Assembly: GCA_035048485.1 (NCBI GenBank)
Contig: CM068580.1
Coordinates: 61,397,983-61,461,982 of the forward strand
Length of the DNA stretch: 64,000 bases
Direction: 5' to 3'
Source of the DNA: Pteria penguin
Taxonomy: Eukaryota > Mollusca > Bivalvia > Pterioida > Pteriidae
Below, one piece after another: positions 1 through 12,500 of the stretch. The position numbers and the translations under genes are program-made. How positions within the stretch are numbered: the first letter of the stretch is position 1; every line of letters begins with the position of its first letter. A model generated the notes under the pieces. It was not told the origin of the DNA. It saw only the letters and a list, made by a program, of their open reading frames with translations, and ran no database searches.

Positions 1-219
1 AAATTAAAGCACAAGGGGCACATAACTCTGTCCATACTGCGTTCAGAGCTACTCTCTTGTATGTCGATTGAGCATTTCCCAACTACACTGCTTGGTGAAA
101 AAAATGAGAGTACTTCCGGAAATCAATGATTTCTGACTAGCAAAATGCCGGACCTCAGTTTAACCGTCCTGAGATAGAAACCAGACTCAGCAGAGGGGGA
201 GACTACAGTGGCTCTTTAG

Positions 220-885
220 TCGACATGGCCACCGAGTTCCCGATCACGATGAAAACCATCGAATAATGGTGCGGCATGGTGCCTTCCCCACAAGGTCATC
301 AAATACCCAGTCACGACCAAAATCGGGGATATGTGCAGCATGGTGCTTTAGACCATATGGTCACTAAATCCTTGGTCATGAGGGAAAAGACACAGTACAT
401 ATGCTTATCAAATCTCTAGTCACGAGGGGAAAAGACATGATAAAAATATGGAATGGTGATCATCAAATCCTTAGTCACGCGGAAAAAGACGGGATAATAA
501 GTGCGGCATGGCACTTCAGTCCATATTCATGATCATCAAACCCTTAGTCGGGAAGGAAAAGACGGTATAAATACTGCAGCATGGTGCTTCCGTCCATATG
601 ATTATCAAATCCCTAGTCACGAGTGGAAGACAAGATAAAAAGTGCGACACGGTTCTTCATTCCGTATGATCATCAAATCATTAGTCACGAGGGAAAAGAC
701 AAGGCGCTTTATTCCATACGGTAACCAAATTCCCGATTACGACGAAAAGAGCTGGAAAATTGCTGTACGACGCTTCGGCCCATATAGCTACCGAGTGAGG
801 AAAAAAACGGAATTGGTGCAACTAGGCGATTCATACATGTATCACATGATCAGCAAATCCCAGTCACAAGGAATAAGCATTCCAG
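220..885. repeat. Degenerate ~60-75-bp minisatellite
   Basis: Repeated blocks ATCATCAAATCCTTAGTCAC, GAGGGAAAAGAC and TGCGGCATGGTGCTTC recur about nine times with indels. The short frame at 642-899 is inside it and is not a gene. Confidence 0.75.
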
Positions 886-899
886 TTGCACTGCATTAA

Positions 900-1240
900 C
901 CAAACACTGGAGATTAATAAATTCAAAATATTTTAATAACCCCCAGACTGACAGACGCAACACAATTACATACACATGCAAAACATGTAAACATAATAAC
1001 CCCCTCCCTTTTACAAGGACATGATGAACCACAAGCTCAGTAATGCATCCTGACATATATAACAGAAAGAAAGCGATTCTATTTAGTTGCATTTAGATGT
1101 CATTTTTTCATCGCTCAGTTCCCGTATAATCATTTGCATTCCGACAGGCAATGGACGGGGCTAGACAATTTAGGCGCAGGTCCAAACGGGGGAGGGAGTG
1201 AGTTGTCAATGAAATCAAGCAAAATGGATTTATAAAAACT

Positions 1241-1300
<60 letters not shown>

Positions 1301-2889
1301 AGAAGTAAATTTTTACCAAGGGTTGAACATTATTTCGGAAAGGTGGATCCCTTGATAGCATTTCTGGATCCACGACAACAAGTGTGAAAACCCGCTATAG
1401 AGATTGGACATTCCTGGCATTTCACTCCTTCTCCCATCAATCACGTGAGAGGAAATACCTGTCTGGGCGGCTTCTAGGTCATTGGCACACACACTCGATT
1501 GACTTTTATTACCCACTTCTCTACTGTTTACAAAAATTCAAGTACATGTAACAAGTTTTAAGTTTCTGAATGCAGTATGTGAAAAGAGTTGAATGGGAAC
1601 TAACCATTTAATCTAAATGTATTCTTGTAGAAGTCGGTTAGTTTATCCGCCAAGTCAACAACTATGTATTTATATAAAAAGGTCACCTAAAACGTTTACC
1701 TGCCCATGCACTGATCAAGTGATGTGATTTTCTTTACCTTAAGGTTAAAAATGTTTATAGATGATGGATGCCCCACACATGGTTGTAATTTCATGATGGG
1801 CGATATTGATTTCTAAGTTCTATCAATAAAATCTTCTCCCTCCACCCACATAATATGATTCTATTAGAAGAATTGATAGGGCTTTACATTATCATGGCTT
1901 CTGTAGAGGTTATCTAAGGTTGTGTAACCTTAACACAGAGACTGCCTGCTCTTGATACTGATTCTGGACCTCTCACTAACGAAAAAGAGTCAGCTTGTGT
2001 GCTCTATTCTGTCCACGGTCACATCTGATGTAGGCAGGTTCAAACACTATGCTAAATCAAGGAAACTGATCGACAATCAATAAAATGTTATTTCCATATG
2101 CATGAACTACATATAGTTTTTCCTCCTTATTTTTCAATTTAATGCACTCCACAAGTATCATTAATGTGTGTGTTACAAACATGCCACAATTAGATATGCT
2201 ATTTATAAACTTGAGTTGTCAAGACAACGGAGTTTTATGGGTAGGTTGAAATAAATGGACGGGGTTTTATCTATTGATATTTTTGTGTGGAATTTTTTTC
2301 TTCTAAATATGAAATCCCAATCCTTTGTTAAGCATATTAAGATATAAAACAAGATTAATTTTGAAAAATTGCTAAAATGTCAAGATCAAAAGGTAACACA
2401 ATGAAATATCAGAGGCGTTTGTCACAAGGAACATACACATTAAGATTTAAGATAAGTCCTTACCTTATACTGTTCAAAAATAATGCAAAATAAAAGGTTA
2501 AAGTTTTTAAAGAAGATATCGAGGGTCAAGGTCACAAGATATAGAATTGTTGCATCAACTCCCTTTGTCACATGGAATGCAAATGCTGCATATAAAACTT
2601 CCACCTCTTACTATTTTTAAGATATGGCATGTTTTTCTTATAATCTATAACAAAGGCCTATATTGCTCATTTGAACACAATTTGCTTATTAAACTGATAG
2701 CTTATAAAAATTTGCCGATAAATATATATATATTCCCTGATGTTTATTGTTTTGTGACTATGTTTTGTACTGAAAACTGAGTGTAATATTTGAAACACCA
2801 TCAGCATAAAGCAACTATTTATGCAGGTCAAATTTAAATTCATATAAATTTAAATTCATACATTCAATGTATAATAATTTACAGCAAAT
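900..2889. other. Non-coding, nothing recognised beyond one (TA)n tract
   Basis: AT-rich sequence. A minus-strand stretch at ~1457-1520 has an acceptor-like TTGTAAACAG and a donor-like CAGACAG followed by GTATTT, with readable GNKSQSSVCANDLEAAQ, but no family was recognised. Confidence 0.5.
1244..1297. repeat. (TA)n microsatellite
   Basis: About 27 dinucleotide units without interruption. Confidence 0.97.
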
Positions 2890-4230
2890 GAATGCTCAAA
2901 ACACTGTACACAAATCTGGATGAAAAATACCAAACCTTGAAAGAAACTATGAGTACTTCATTCCCACCAAGTTTCATCAAAATCCTTCCACTGGTTCTGC
3001 AGCAGCAGTTGAAATTGTGGAAAATATTCTCCCTTCTTTTTTGGCCATCTCCAATAATTAAAATATTGACAAAATTCTTTCACAGTTACATACATTCCTT
3101 ACATAATTATGGTTAACAGAAACCAATTTAAAGCAACATTATCACCTAAAGGAGAGAAATTACACTTTTCTGCATTGAAATCATTGAGGTTCAAAAAGAA
3201 AATGTTGGAAAAAAAATCATCAAAACTTTGATTTTGGAAAGAAACCAAAAACAACAACATTTCTTCACATATCCCTAGATCATTCCTTTGCATTCAGTTT
3301 GTCTCTGTATGCAGCTGGTCTGAAGAAGAAGTTTGTCAAGGGAGGGTCCACTCTGTGACCTACTTTTGCCTGTGGTCGCGCCACCAATTGACAGATCTGG
3401 ATGAAAACAACTACACTTGTTGGGGACCATTAATACATCATTTCTACCAAGTTTCATAAAAATCATTCAAGTGGTTCTGAAGTAGAATTTGAAAATGTTA
3501 AAGAATAATCCCCCTCCCCTTTTTTCCAAAAATAGACATGTTGACAAAATTCTTTTACTGAAACATTTTTACCACAATTATGATTAAAAGAAACCAGATT
3601 AAAGCATCATGATAACCTAATGTAGAAACAAGGCACACTTCTGCATGGGGATCACCAAGTCCAAAAAAAGGTTGAAAAAACATCAAAAATTTGATTTAGA
3701 AACAGGACCAAAAACAACAACACTTCTTCACACATCCCTCTAGATCATTCCTACGCATTCAGTTTGTCTCTGTATGCTCCAGTCTGAAGAAGAAACCTGT
3801 CAATGGAGAGTACCGTCTGTGATCTGTTGATAGACCAAAAAACATCAAAGTCCACTTGTAGAGGATCATGGGGACTTAATGCCGACAAATTTTCATCAAA
3901 ATCCTGCAAATGGTTCAGCAAAGGTTGAAATTGTGGAAAAATGCCCCCCCCCCCCTTCTCTTTCTCTTTTTAATTACTTTTTTGAAGTCTTAAAAAATTC
4001 ATTAAAAATACAAATTTGACATATCAACAAAATTCTTTCACAATCACATTCCTTACCATAATTAGGATTAACAGAAACCAAATTAATGCAACAATAGATC
4101 ACCTAAAGGAGAAAAACTACACTTTTCTACACTGAAGTCACTAAGTCCAAAAAAAATATTGAAAAATATGTCAAAATTTGATTTCAGAATGGAAGCAAAA
4201 GCTTTGGCTCAAGTGAGCTCAAAAATCATA
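2890..4230. repeat. Three ~480-bp tandem units
   Basis: Blocks recur at about 480-bp spacing: TTGACAAAATTCTTT at ~3066, ~3540 and ~4022; CAAGTTTCATCAAAATCCTT-like at ~2967, ~3445 and ~3885; ATTCAGTTTGTCTCTGTATG at ~3294 and ~3757. A related sequence occurs near 33780-34260. No open frame is preserved across units. Confidence 0.8.
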
Positions 4231-5343
4231 CATTCATTCAAAATCTTTGGTAACAAAAACAATTACGCTCAGTATAAATGCCTACCTTGCCTCTTACTAT
4301 TCAGAAGTTATCAACAAAGTTGAAGTTTTAAAAAGTTTATAAAACTTTTTAAAAATAGTTCATGTCAAGATCATATTAATAATATTGATCAAAATAAAAA
4401 TCATATTAATCAAAGGAGTAAGTGAACCTATGCAAAATATAAATGCTCTCCATGTATTTGACGAAAAACTTGAAAACTTAAACTAACAATCCAAATAAAC
4501 CCAACAAAAGGAGTATGACAGCTGGCTCTTGGGACATTCATTCCCTCCTACTAATTAAGCAATATATTGAAATGGCATCACATTTAATAAAAATACAATA
4601 GAAGAAATCAATATTCCTGTTCAATATGAACAAACACCTACACTACTCTATTGAAATCCATCCAGACATATATCCTATATTTGGATAGATTTACATAGGT
4701 TAACGTTCCCTTCAATAAAAATTCTGGCATGTCAGGATAAAAATACTGAAGGTCAACAACCTTTATAACATAGTGGCACAATTCAGGGCTGAGCCAGAAA
4801 CTCTTGTATTGAAAGATGTGTGCTAAAAACTTACACCAAACCTGTTACGAATTCTTGTTGCATAATGCCCTTTGTTTACATTATTTCAGTGGGTATTCTG
4901 CTACAGTGATATAATATCAGCTACTTTTTTCTTTTATTGTATTATAATTTTTAACAAAAGCGTCATTAAGAAAAGTTTTAAACACTATTCTAAAATTTAC
5001 CTTATCTTATCTATTGCAATTCTTATGTTGTCCATTCATCAATTTTAATATTTTTTTATGAAGAATATAAATGAACAGGACAACTATAAAGATTTCCATA
5101 ACTATAAATTTCAGAGTAAAGCAAGATATATTCAAGCAATTCTCTTTTAACAATTCAACAACGTGGCAGATTTCAGAAAAAAATTTCAGACCACCTTATC
5201 AACAACTGACATCAGATTATCAGTAGAATATCACATATGCAGTATCTATCTCTCAATCGTTTCTTAATTTCTGGTATAGCCCCAACTCCAGCTTAAAGTT
5301 CAACAGGAAGGTAGAGGTACAGTGCATAAGACCAAAATGCAGA
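4231..5343. other. Non-coding, nothing recognised
   Basis: AT-rich sequence without long frames, SINE motifs or strong repeats. Confidence 0.5.
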
Positions 5344-5425
5344 CTATATATATATATATATATATATACATATATATAAATATATAAATATATATATATA
5401 CATATATATATATATAAATATATAT

Positions 5426-5493
<68 letters not shown>

Positions 5494-5508
5494 ATATATA
5501 TATATTCT
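5344..5508. repeat. Interrupted (TA)n microsatellite
   Basis: TA dinucleotides with scattered CATA and AATA interruptions. The Tyr-Ile peptide readable here is an artefact. Confidence 0.97.
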
Positions 5509-5989
5509 AATATAAAGAGCCTTATAAATTATTTGTATCTTCAGAGTTGGTTGTACATGTACAAAACTTTAACCAACGTTTACGCTAACCATTAGTTAAA
5601 CTTTGTCTTATTATTTTAAGATAATAAAATTACTGATTGCAGCATATATAATCAGTAAATTGATGTAATTTAGTTATCGATACAGTGAATTTACAAATTA
5701 AACTTCTTGTTCAGGTGACTTTTACAACTTAATCGTTAAACCAATGGTTAAAGTTTTAAAGAACTGGATCCAGGATTACTATAATTGCTAGATTTGTGGA
5801 GATTACCCTCACAGCATTTGTATAAATAGGAAAAGAAAACATAGGGTGATAGAAGATTAAATAGCTCACCTTGATGGCAGCATTTGAGTTTCAATTGCAG
5901 GAATTTGATTTTGCATTTTTAACATAAGATATTACATGTACTTCAATAATGGAGTAAAATAGTCAGTTAAAATTCAATTTGTTAATAAG

Positions 5990-6440
5990 ATGCTTTGATA
6001 TTTGTCAAATATTCAGCTAGTCCAAACTTCTTTACCAAGTCACTTAAGTGGAAAAAATGAAAGTCAGATGCAGCATCTGATGCATGGGTTCCTCCTGGTA
6101 TTCTAAGATGAACCACTGACACAAGTTTAGTCACTCTGGCATGAGAACTTTGTTTACTTAATATAGAACATATATACCTTTTAATTTTGTGCACCATATG
6201 CGCATTTCGACAAGTTATGTCTCTTCAGTGATGCTCGTGGCCGAATACTGAGCTACCTCAAACTTCTTAACCAAGTCACTCATGCAGAAAATGTAGGTCA
6301 GATGAAAGTTCTGATGCATGATATCTTCTTGGTATGTCAAGATGTACATATACACCAACTTTCTATCATGTAGTGCAAGGAATGATAAAAAAAGTTCTCG
6401 CTCACATCTACTTGGGAATACCCAGGATTGAAAGAATAAC
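5990..6440. repeat. Imperfect ~240-bp tandem duplication
   Basis: 6000-6190 and 6240-6430 share ACCAAGTCACTNA, GAAAATG(A/T)A, GTCAGATG, TCTGATGCATG and CTTGGTAT-type blocks. Minus-strand frames in both read LSDLVKKF or MSDLVKKF followed by AEY or AQY, so both derive from one ancestor. It lies next to the mariner remnant; the function is unknown. Confidence 0.6.
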
Positions 6441-6569
6441 AATGTCATTATTTTTCAATATAATTTTTTTCCATCTCTGTTTCAATTTCTGAATACCCTC
6501 AGACTAGTATGCTTCATTCTGGTCCCCTAAGTACTCATATACAGCATCCATGCATATATAATACACGAT

Positions 6570-7400
6570 GAGACCCTCATTGCTTATCATGTAGGTAAAA
6601 TATTAGTTTTGGGAACAGATAAAAGTATGATGGGGCTAAATCTGGAGAATATAGGGGATGAAGAAGGATCTTAAAGCTGCATGCCAATGTTGCCCTCATG
6701 GCAACTTGGGAAGTGTGAGTGGGTGCATTAACTTGCAAGAGCAGAACAGCTCTGTCTTATAATCTCCTAATGCAGTCTCTTTAACTCATTTGCATAATAT
6801 GCACTATTTATCATGCTGCCTTCCTCAAGAAAATCAATCATGATTGTTCCCCAATTGTCCTAAAAGATAGGGACTATGGTTTTCCCAGATGAGGAAATTT
6901 TCTTGAATGTTTTAGGAAGGGGTAAGCCATGGTGAATCCATCGCATGCATTGTTTCTTAGATTAAGGATCAAAATGGTGAACCCAATTTTATCCCAAGAG
7001 ACAATTCCACTAATAAAATCCTTAACTCATCCTCATAGCGAGACAAAAGATGCAAAGAAACATCATACCCGTTTTTCTTTTGATACTTCAGTCCACATAG
7101 GGACCCATCTAGTCGAGACCTTACACATGCCTAAGATGTCTCTTAAATTTGATTGAACAGCCCTATAACTTACACCAAATTCTCTGGCTATATCACCGAG
7201 GTTTTGTCTTCTGTCACAAAAGACAACAGTGTGCATAATATTAATAATTTCGACTGTGGTAGCCTCCTTAGAATACACAGACCAAAACTTCTTACCAGAC
7301 GCAAACACCAGTGGTATAACATAAGCTCCCACCTTCTTTGTGGAGGTGAGCAAAAAACTCTTTATCCTATACCTAAACCCAAGAACAGATTACTGTCCTA
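6570..7400 (-). pseudogene. Mariner-family transposase remnant
   Basis: Minus-strand reading across frames gives mariner landmarks in order. First is a helix-turn-helix region, NLGDIAREFGVSYRAVQSNL with RDILGMCKVSTRWVP (within 7063-7353). Then VSWDKIG (first catalytic Asp kept), DNWGTIMIDFLEEGSMINSA near 6800-6870, QVNAPTHTSQ near 6700 and HPLYSPDLAPSYFYLFPKL near 6610-6660. The usual HDNA Asp reads Val and the Asp of the SDY/SDF motif reads Tyr, so two catalytic residues appear lost; stops and frame changes also break it. It lies downstream of ZIP11 exon 8, probably in the last intron or 3' flank. Terminal repeats were not located. Confidence 0.82.
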
Positions 7401-8564
7401 CCAGGACATATAATATCTCATTTAGCTGAGGTTACCAGACGAGGGATACCTACACCTCAGTTGATGCTTAAACCTCAGATTTTGTGATCTCCTACACCAA
7501 GGTATTTGTATGTCAGTAACAGAGGTATCCAAGAGGGAGAAAGTTGCAACTTCATGGAGAAATTATCAGATAGATAATAGTTGCATATTAATTGCTTAAG
7601 TATAAAAGAAAGAAATATTTGGAACTAAATTGTGTGTATTCCTCATGTCATGATCCTATAGAAGGTCAAGATGGCAATAGAAAACTATTGATAACATCAA
7701 AGTATTTCATATATGGCATAATCTTAAAATCAAGTACCTACACATGCTAATTCTTACCACAGGGAATGCAAAGAAATTTGGTCAAAAGATTTACAACCAT
7801 GAATTTCTACAAATTACGACACCTACTTCGTATAAATTACCAGGTAACACACACTGTCATGTAAATTTGTGTCAGCACTTTCATAGTGAAAATTAATTAA
7901 TATCGTTACAGTATATCTAGGAGAAGCATTACATAATATAATGTAGAATTCTGTGCATAATAATGTGTACTAAGTATTTATTACTGCACGAAGAAGGGCA
8001 TAGTGAGGCTGAGATATCAATGAATATACTTTTTCAGTTGAAAATGAACGCTTTAGTAAATGTTTTAAATTAAAAAAAAAAATAGCAGGATGAAATTATG
8101 AAGACAAAAAATGACTATCCCATGAATGCTGGTCCCAGATATCCATGTACTATAAAATCATTCCACTGGGCATTTTATATGAAACACATCATTATTCAAA
8201 GAAAGATAACTTCGGTTAAATACAATCATGCATTCACCACTTTATCCCTTTTTGGGATATCTACCTATTTAAAGCTGTCAGTAATATTATTAGTTTCCAA
8301 GATCTGCCAAAATACAAGTTTCACCTTTCAATAGTGAAGTTTTGATTTTAATTTTTATTTATGATAGACCTTAATTTCTCATTTTGTGCAATACAATCAA
8401 GAGCTAAATGTATTCCATATTATTCCCATCCTGTTGGTAAGGAAAATATTTATCATATCACAAAGATTTTGGTTGTTTTGCTTTCATATCAATAATATTC
8501 CTACCATAAGGTTGGCAGCACCTTTCTGGCCTTATAATTTTTACCTATGAAAGTGACCAACTAG
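7401..8564. other. Non-coding, nothing recognised
   Basis: Only short chance frames; the expected last ZIP11 exon was searched for here by eye without success. Confidence 0.5.
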
Positions 8565-9180
8565 AGACAGTGAGAGATCTTAAACATGTCTACTGAGGCT
8601 TGACCTCAGTGAAGACTGTCTCATCCACAGATCTTACCATCACCCTTCTCTATGTTAGGCTACTAGAGATGGTGATCCTTCAGTAAGTGGTCCCATTCAA
8701 TGGCCTTAAAATCACCTTTCTTTATGTTAGGCTACAAGAGATAGTGATCCTTAAGTGTTTGGTCCCATTCAATGGCCTTAAAATCACCTTTCTTTATGTA
8801 AGGCTACAAGAGATGGTGATCCTTAAGTGTTTGGTCCCATTCAATGGCCTTACAATCACCTTTATTTATGTTAGGCTACAAATTATGGTGATCCTTAAGT
8901 GTTTGGTCCCATTCAAGGGCCTTAAAATCACCTTTCTTTATGTTAGGCTACTAGAGATGGTGATCCTTCAGTCTGTGGTCCCATTCAATGGCCTTACAAT
9001 CACCTTTATTTATGTTACGCTACTAGAGATGGTGATCCTTCAGTCTGTGGGCTCACCTCTATGTTAGAGTACTAGAGATGGTGATCAGAAAGCCTGTGGT
9101 CTCATCTGCAGGCCTTACAATCACCCTTCTCTATGTTAGGTTTGCTATAGATGGTGACCGTAAGGTCTGTGATCTAATCT
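8565..9180. repeat. 72-bp minisatellite
   Basis: Units such as those starting at 8690, 8762 and 8834 contain GTCCCATTCAATGGCCTTA, ATCACCTTTCTTTATGTTAG and GAGATGGTGATCCTT. About eight copies, diverging at the ends. Because 72 is divisible by three, a 126-codon frame persists at 8687-9067; I treat it as an artefact. Confidence 0.9.
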
Positions 9181-9416
9181 ACATCGCAGATATAGAAGGC
9201 AGAGGATGATAAATCAACTATGAAAAATCTGAACCCATAGCTGGAATTGAATCCTGATTATCAGCAATCCAGTGCAATTACACAGGACCAGCTTGCCCTT
9301 ACAGAATTTTGTGAATTAATCAATTATATAATAAAGTGAATTCTAAGCCATGAGCTCAGTAATTAATTACTACATCATCATGCTATATGCTGGAATGGTA
9401 TCATTAATGTATTTAC

Positions 9417-9579
9417 CGACCTAGTATTCGCTTCTGGTATAATGTCATCTACAACAACGTAAATCATGGCACCAGCAGCAAATGCTAAAGCATACGGTAA
9501 TATGGGTTCTGCTATCACAACTGCAAGAGCACCAAATACACCAGCTATTGGCTCCACCATACCACTAAGCTGGCCATAC
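9417..9579 (-). CDS. SLC39A11: ZIP11 exon 8 (TM6-TM7)
   Basis: Begins with the last base of Trp257, then [20 protein letters not shown] and [18 protein letters not shown], ending [11 protein letters not shown] (residue 311). The acceptor is ATTACAG. The donor is taken as GTAAAT (exon end 9417, phase 0). A second GT four bases earlier (exon end 9421) is possible but less consensus-like. The final family exon, about 25 residues, is not visible to the left. Confidence 0.92.
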
Positions 9580-12500
9580 CTGTAATACAGAGTTAAAATG
9601 AATGTTCAATGAAAGACCAAATGCAAAGAAATTCCCTGCCCCTCTCCACACTTTTTGCTCCTTTTCATCAATAGCATTTCTCAGATCTAGGATTGCTCAA
9701 TGTTAGTATGATAAATACTGTGTCTAAAGCTGCATTTACATCATGTCAGAACAACTTCACATTTTATACTGTAAGTTCCAAACAAAGAAAACTTGCGATA
9801 AGTTTAATTTATTTGGTTGGTGGTACTTTAACATGTGTATCTTGTTATCTTTTTCTGACATCATGGTCAGAAACAAGATATACTACTTGGATTTGAAACC
9901 TAGGTTACTCTGCGAAACTATCATCAATAATAAGAGGGCAGTGCAAAGCATGGTATCCCTACGCATGGCAGCAAAATCCATGGTAGTAAGTTGACCTTGA
10001 CCTTTTGACCCCAAAATCAATACGGATCTTCCTGTCCTTATGCTAAAGCTATAAGGTATGAACCCTATAGGGCCAAAACTGTGACCTCTAGAGCATACTT
10101 GTAAGTAAAAGTTCAGATTTGGCAACAAAAATGGCTGAGAAGTCTACAACGTTTTGTTAGACAAACCCAACCATGCACATCCTCACACACCCACCCACAC
10201 ACACACAAATGGTACCATTACTATATCCCCCCTGTAATGCTGTTGTGAAGGGATATATCTGAATTCATAATAAGACTTTTATATCAACTTTAATCCAGCA
10301 AATTCATTGTAGTCTTTGTATTTCACTTTTAATGAGTGAGGCACCACTTTATGTGGGTACAACAATCACTAGAGGCTATGCTGAATGACTATGTATTACA
10401 CAGCAGATGTACTTCATAATTATACTGTAAATAAGAGCTCACATGGAACTGCAACACATGTTGAATAGAAATGCATTCTATTACAGTTGAACTAGCACAC
10501 ATATAACTAGAAATTCATTGGGCCAAAATTGCACTACCAACATATAATTTGATCAAACAATTCATAAGCCTAGCATTGAATAGACAACACCGTTTGCAAA
10601 CTAAAAATTCATTTGGACAGATCTGAACTGTGATAAATTATGAGAATTTCTGTCTCAAAAATTCATTTGCTAGATTTATACAGGCAACAAAGTTTTTGAA
10701 ATTTCGTCAATCCGGCCTCACAAAAAAAAAAAATTGGCAGGACTGACAAAAAACTCAAAGGTGTCAGTCCTTGGCCAGTAGTCTGAGATTCTCTGACCAT
10801 GAACCTCTTATTGACTTTAAATAGGTTTTGGTCAGAGCATATTCATTCACAAATACATGGAATTTTTCACAAATCACTAAAGGGCTGCTGTTCAAACATT
10901 TCTAACATGAATCTATGCTACCCAATCAAATCTATGCCTTATATGTCAATGAAATTAACATTTACCCATTGGATTACTCCCATATTTCAGACAATCAGCT
11001 TTATTACTTCCACACACAGTCAACACACCTGATACCTTAACAAAATACTGTGTTTGTAACATGATGTTACTAGAAAGTCATGCAAAATATTTCATACCAT
11101 TAACATTCTGATAGGTTTATCCTCCCCTCATGTTCACATTATTTACAATAACAATTACCTATCTAATTTTCAGTATTCTGATTTTTATTTTCATTAATTT
11201 CATTTTATACAAAATTACAAGGACAAGGACTTCTATATATGAAATTCAAAAACATACATATTCCTATTAACCTGGATGTTTTTTTTTTTAATTTTTTTGG
11301 CTTTTTTTTTTGGGGGGGGGTGTATTTTTTTTCTGCATTATATATACTTTTGTGAAAAAAAACCAATGTCATTTCTGCAATTTTGTTTTTGAATTTTATG
11401 TGGGACTGACAAAACTTCGGGAAAACTGACAGAATCTGTTGATGTGTCCCTCCCAATGTCAGATCTCAGCACAACTTCCAAAACTAAAGCAACATGATAT
11501 GTTACTGGTATTTAAACATTCATGAGTCAGTTTTGGAGCACAGACAGACACATTAAATAAATCATTTAAAATCAGCCAATTAAACTGGTGACCTGTCTTT
11601 CCATATAAAGCTTTTAATTATTATGTGTATTCAGATTGTGTTGTGTTGTTTTACCTTATGTACCTGTTGCCCTACCACTCACAAATCATAGGTACATTTC
11701 AAAGAGGTACAAAAATGCTTGCCATGGTATATTATTCATAAGATATACATAAAGGACAAAATCTGCAGCAAATTTTACATCAATACAAAAAAGAAATTGC
11801 CATTGTCATATATACCATTTATGTACGATATATATCAGGAAGTATAAGAATCTTACCAGAAGCTTTTCCAGACTGACATGCCTGCTCCTCGTAGAGGTAG
11901 ACTAACTGCTAATCCTTCTGGGAAATTCTGAATGCCTATTCCTATAGCTAGATTCCTGTCATGAAATTTGAGCATATAAACATTTTGAGTGCATTCCACT
12001 AGGATGGCTAAAAAGAAATATTTTAATATAAATGTGTACATATAAAACACTTCTCACATACTTCACATCTGAAAAAGGTTTTAATTCTATTAATCTAAGA
12101 GAGAGAATGATTAAATATAATTTGAAAATAATCTATCTTTACAAAAAATTTCTGTTAGAACAAAATACCAAAGTAAAAGCAAAGATGACACAGATTAGAA
12201 AACAATGTTTATGATAAATCCTTCATTTACCTGGGTTTTTTTTGTTTTTTTTTTACATATATTCAATTTTGAAATGAGAAGGTCCACTATTCTACGATTT
12301 TACCCTAGATCGACTGAAGGCCATGGAATTAATTTATCTCTCAGTCGTTGCTACAACACTTGCTCATTAGAAAGAAGGGTATCCACTGGTATTTTAGCAA
12401 TGGTTTTGGTCAAGACAAGGTGATAATTATATCCCCTTCATGAGGATGTAATTCTCTTTTGTAAATAAACATTTTGAATGATTGTAATAATTTGATGTCA

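Noticed and set aside
5253..5489. Tyr/Ile repeat protein frame (also 55545-55781)
   Set aside because: Pure translation of a (TA)n microsatellite.
8687..9067. 126-codon repetitive protein
   Set aside because: A 72-bp minisatellite with a period divisible by three keeps any stop-free frame open; no start context, domain or splice support.
9990..10030. Nuclear-receptor response elements (TGACCTTGACCTTTTGACC)
   Set aside because: Part of a dispersed repeat seen again near 25450; a match to short half-sites is not evidence of regulation.
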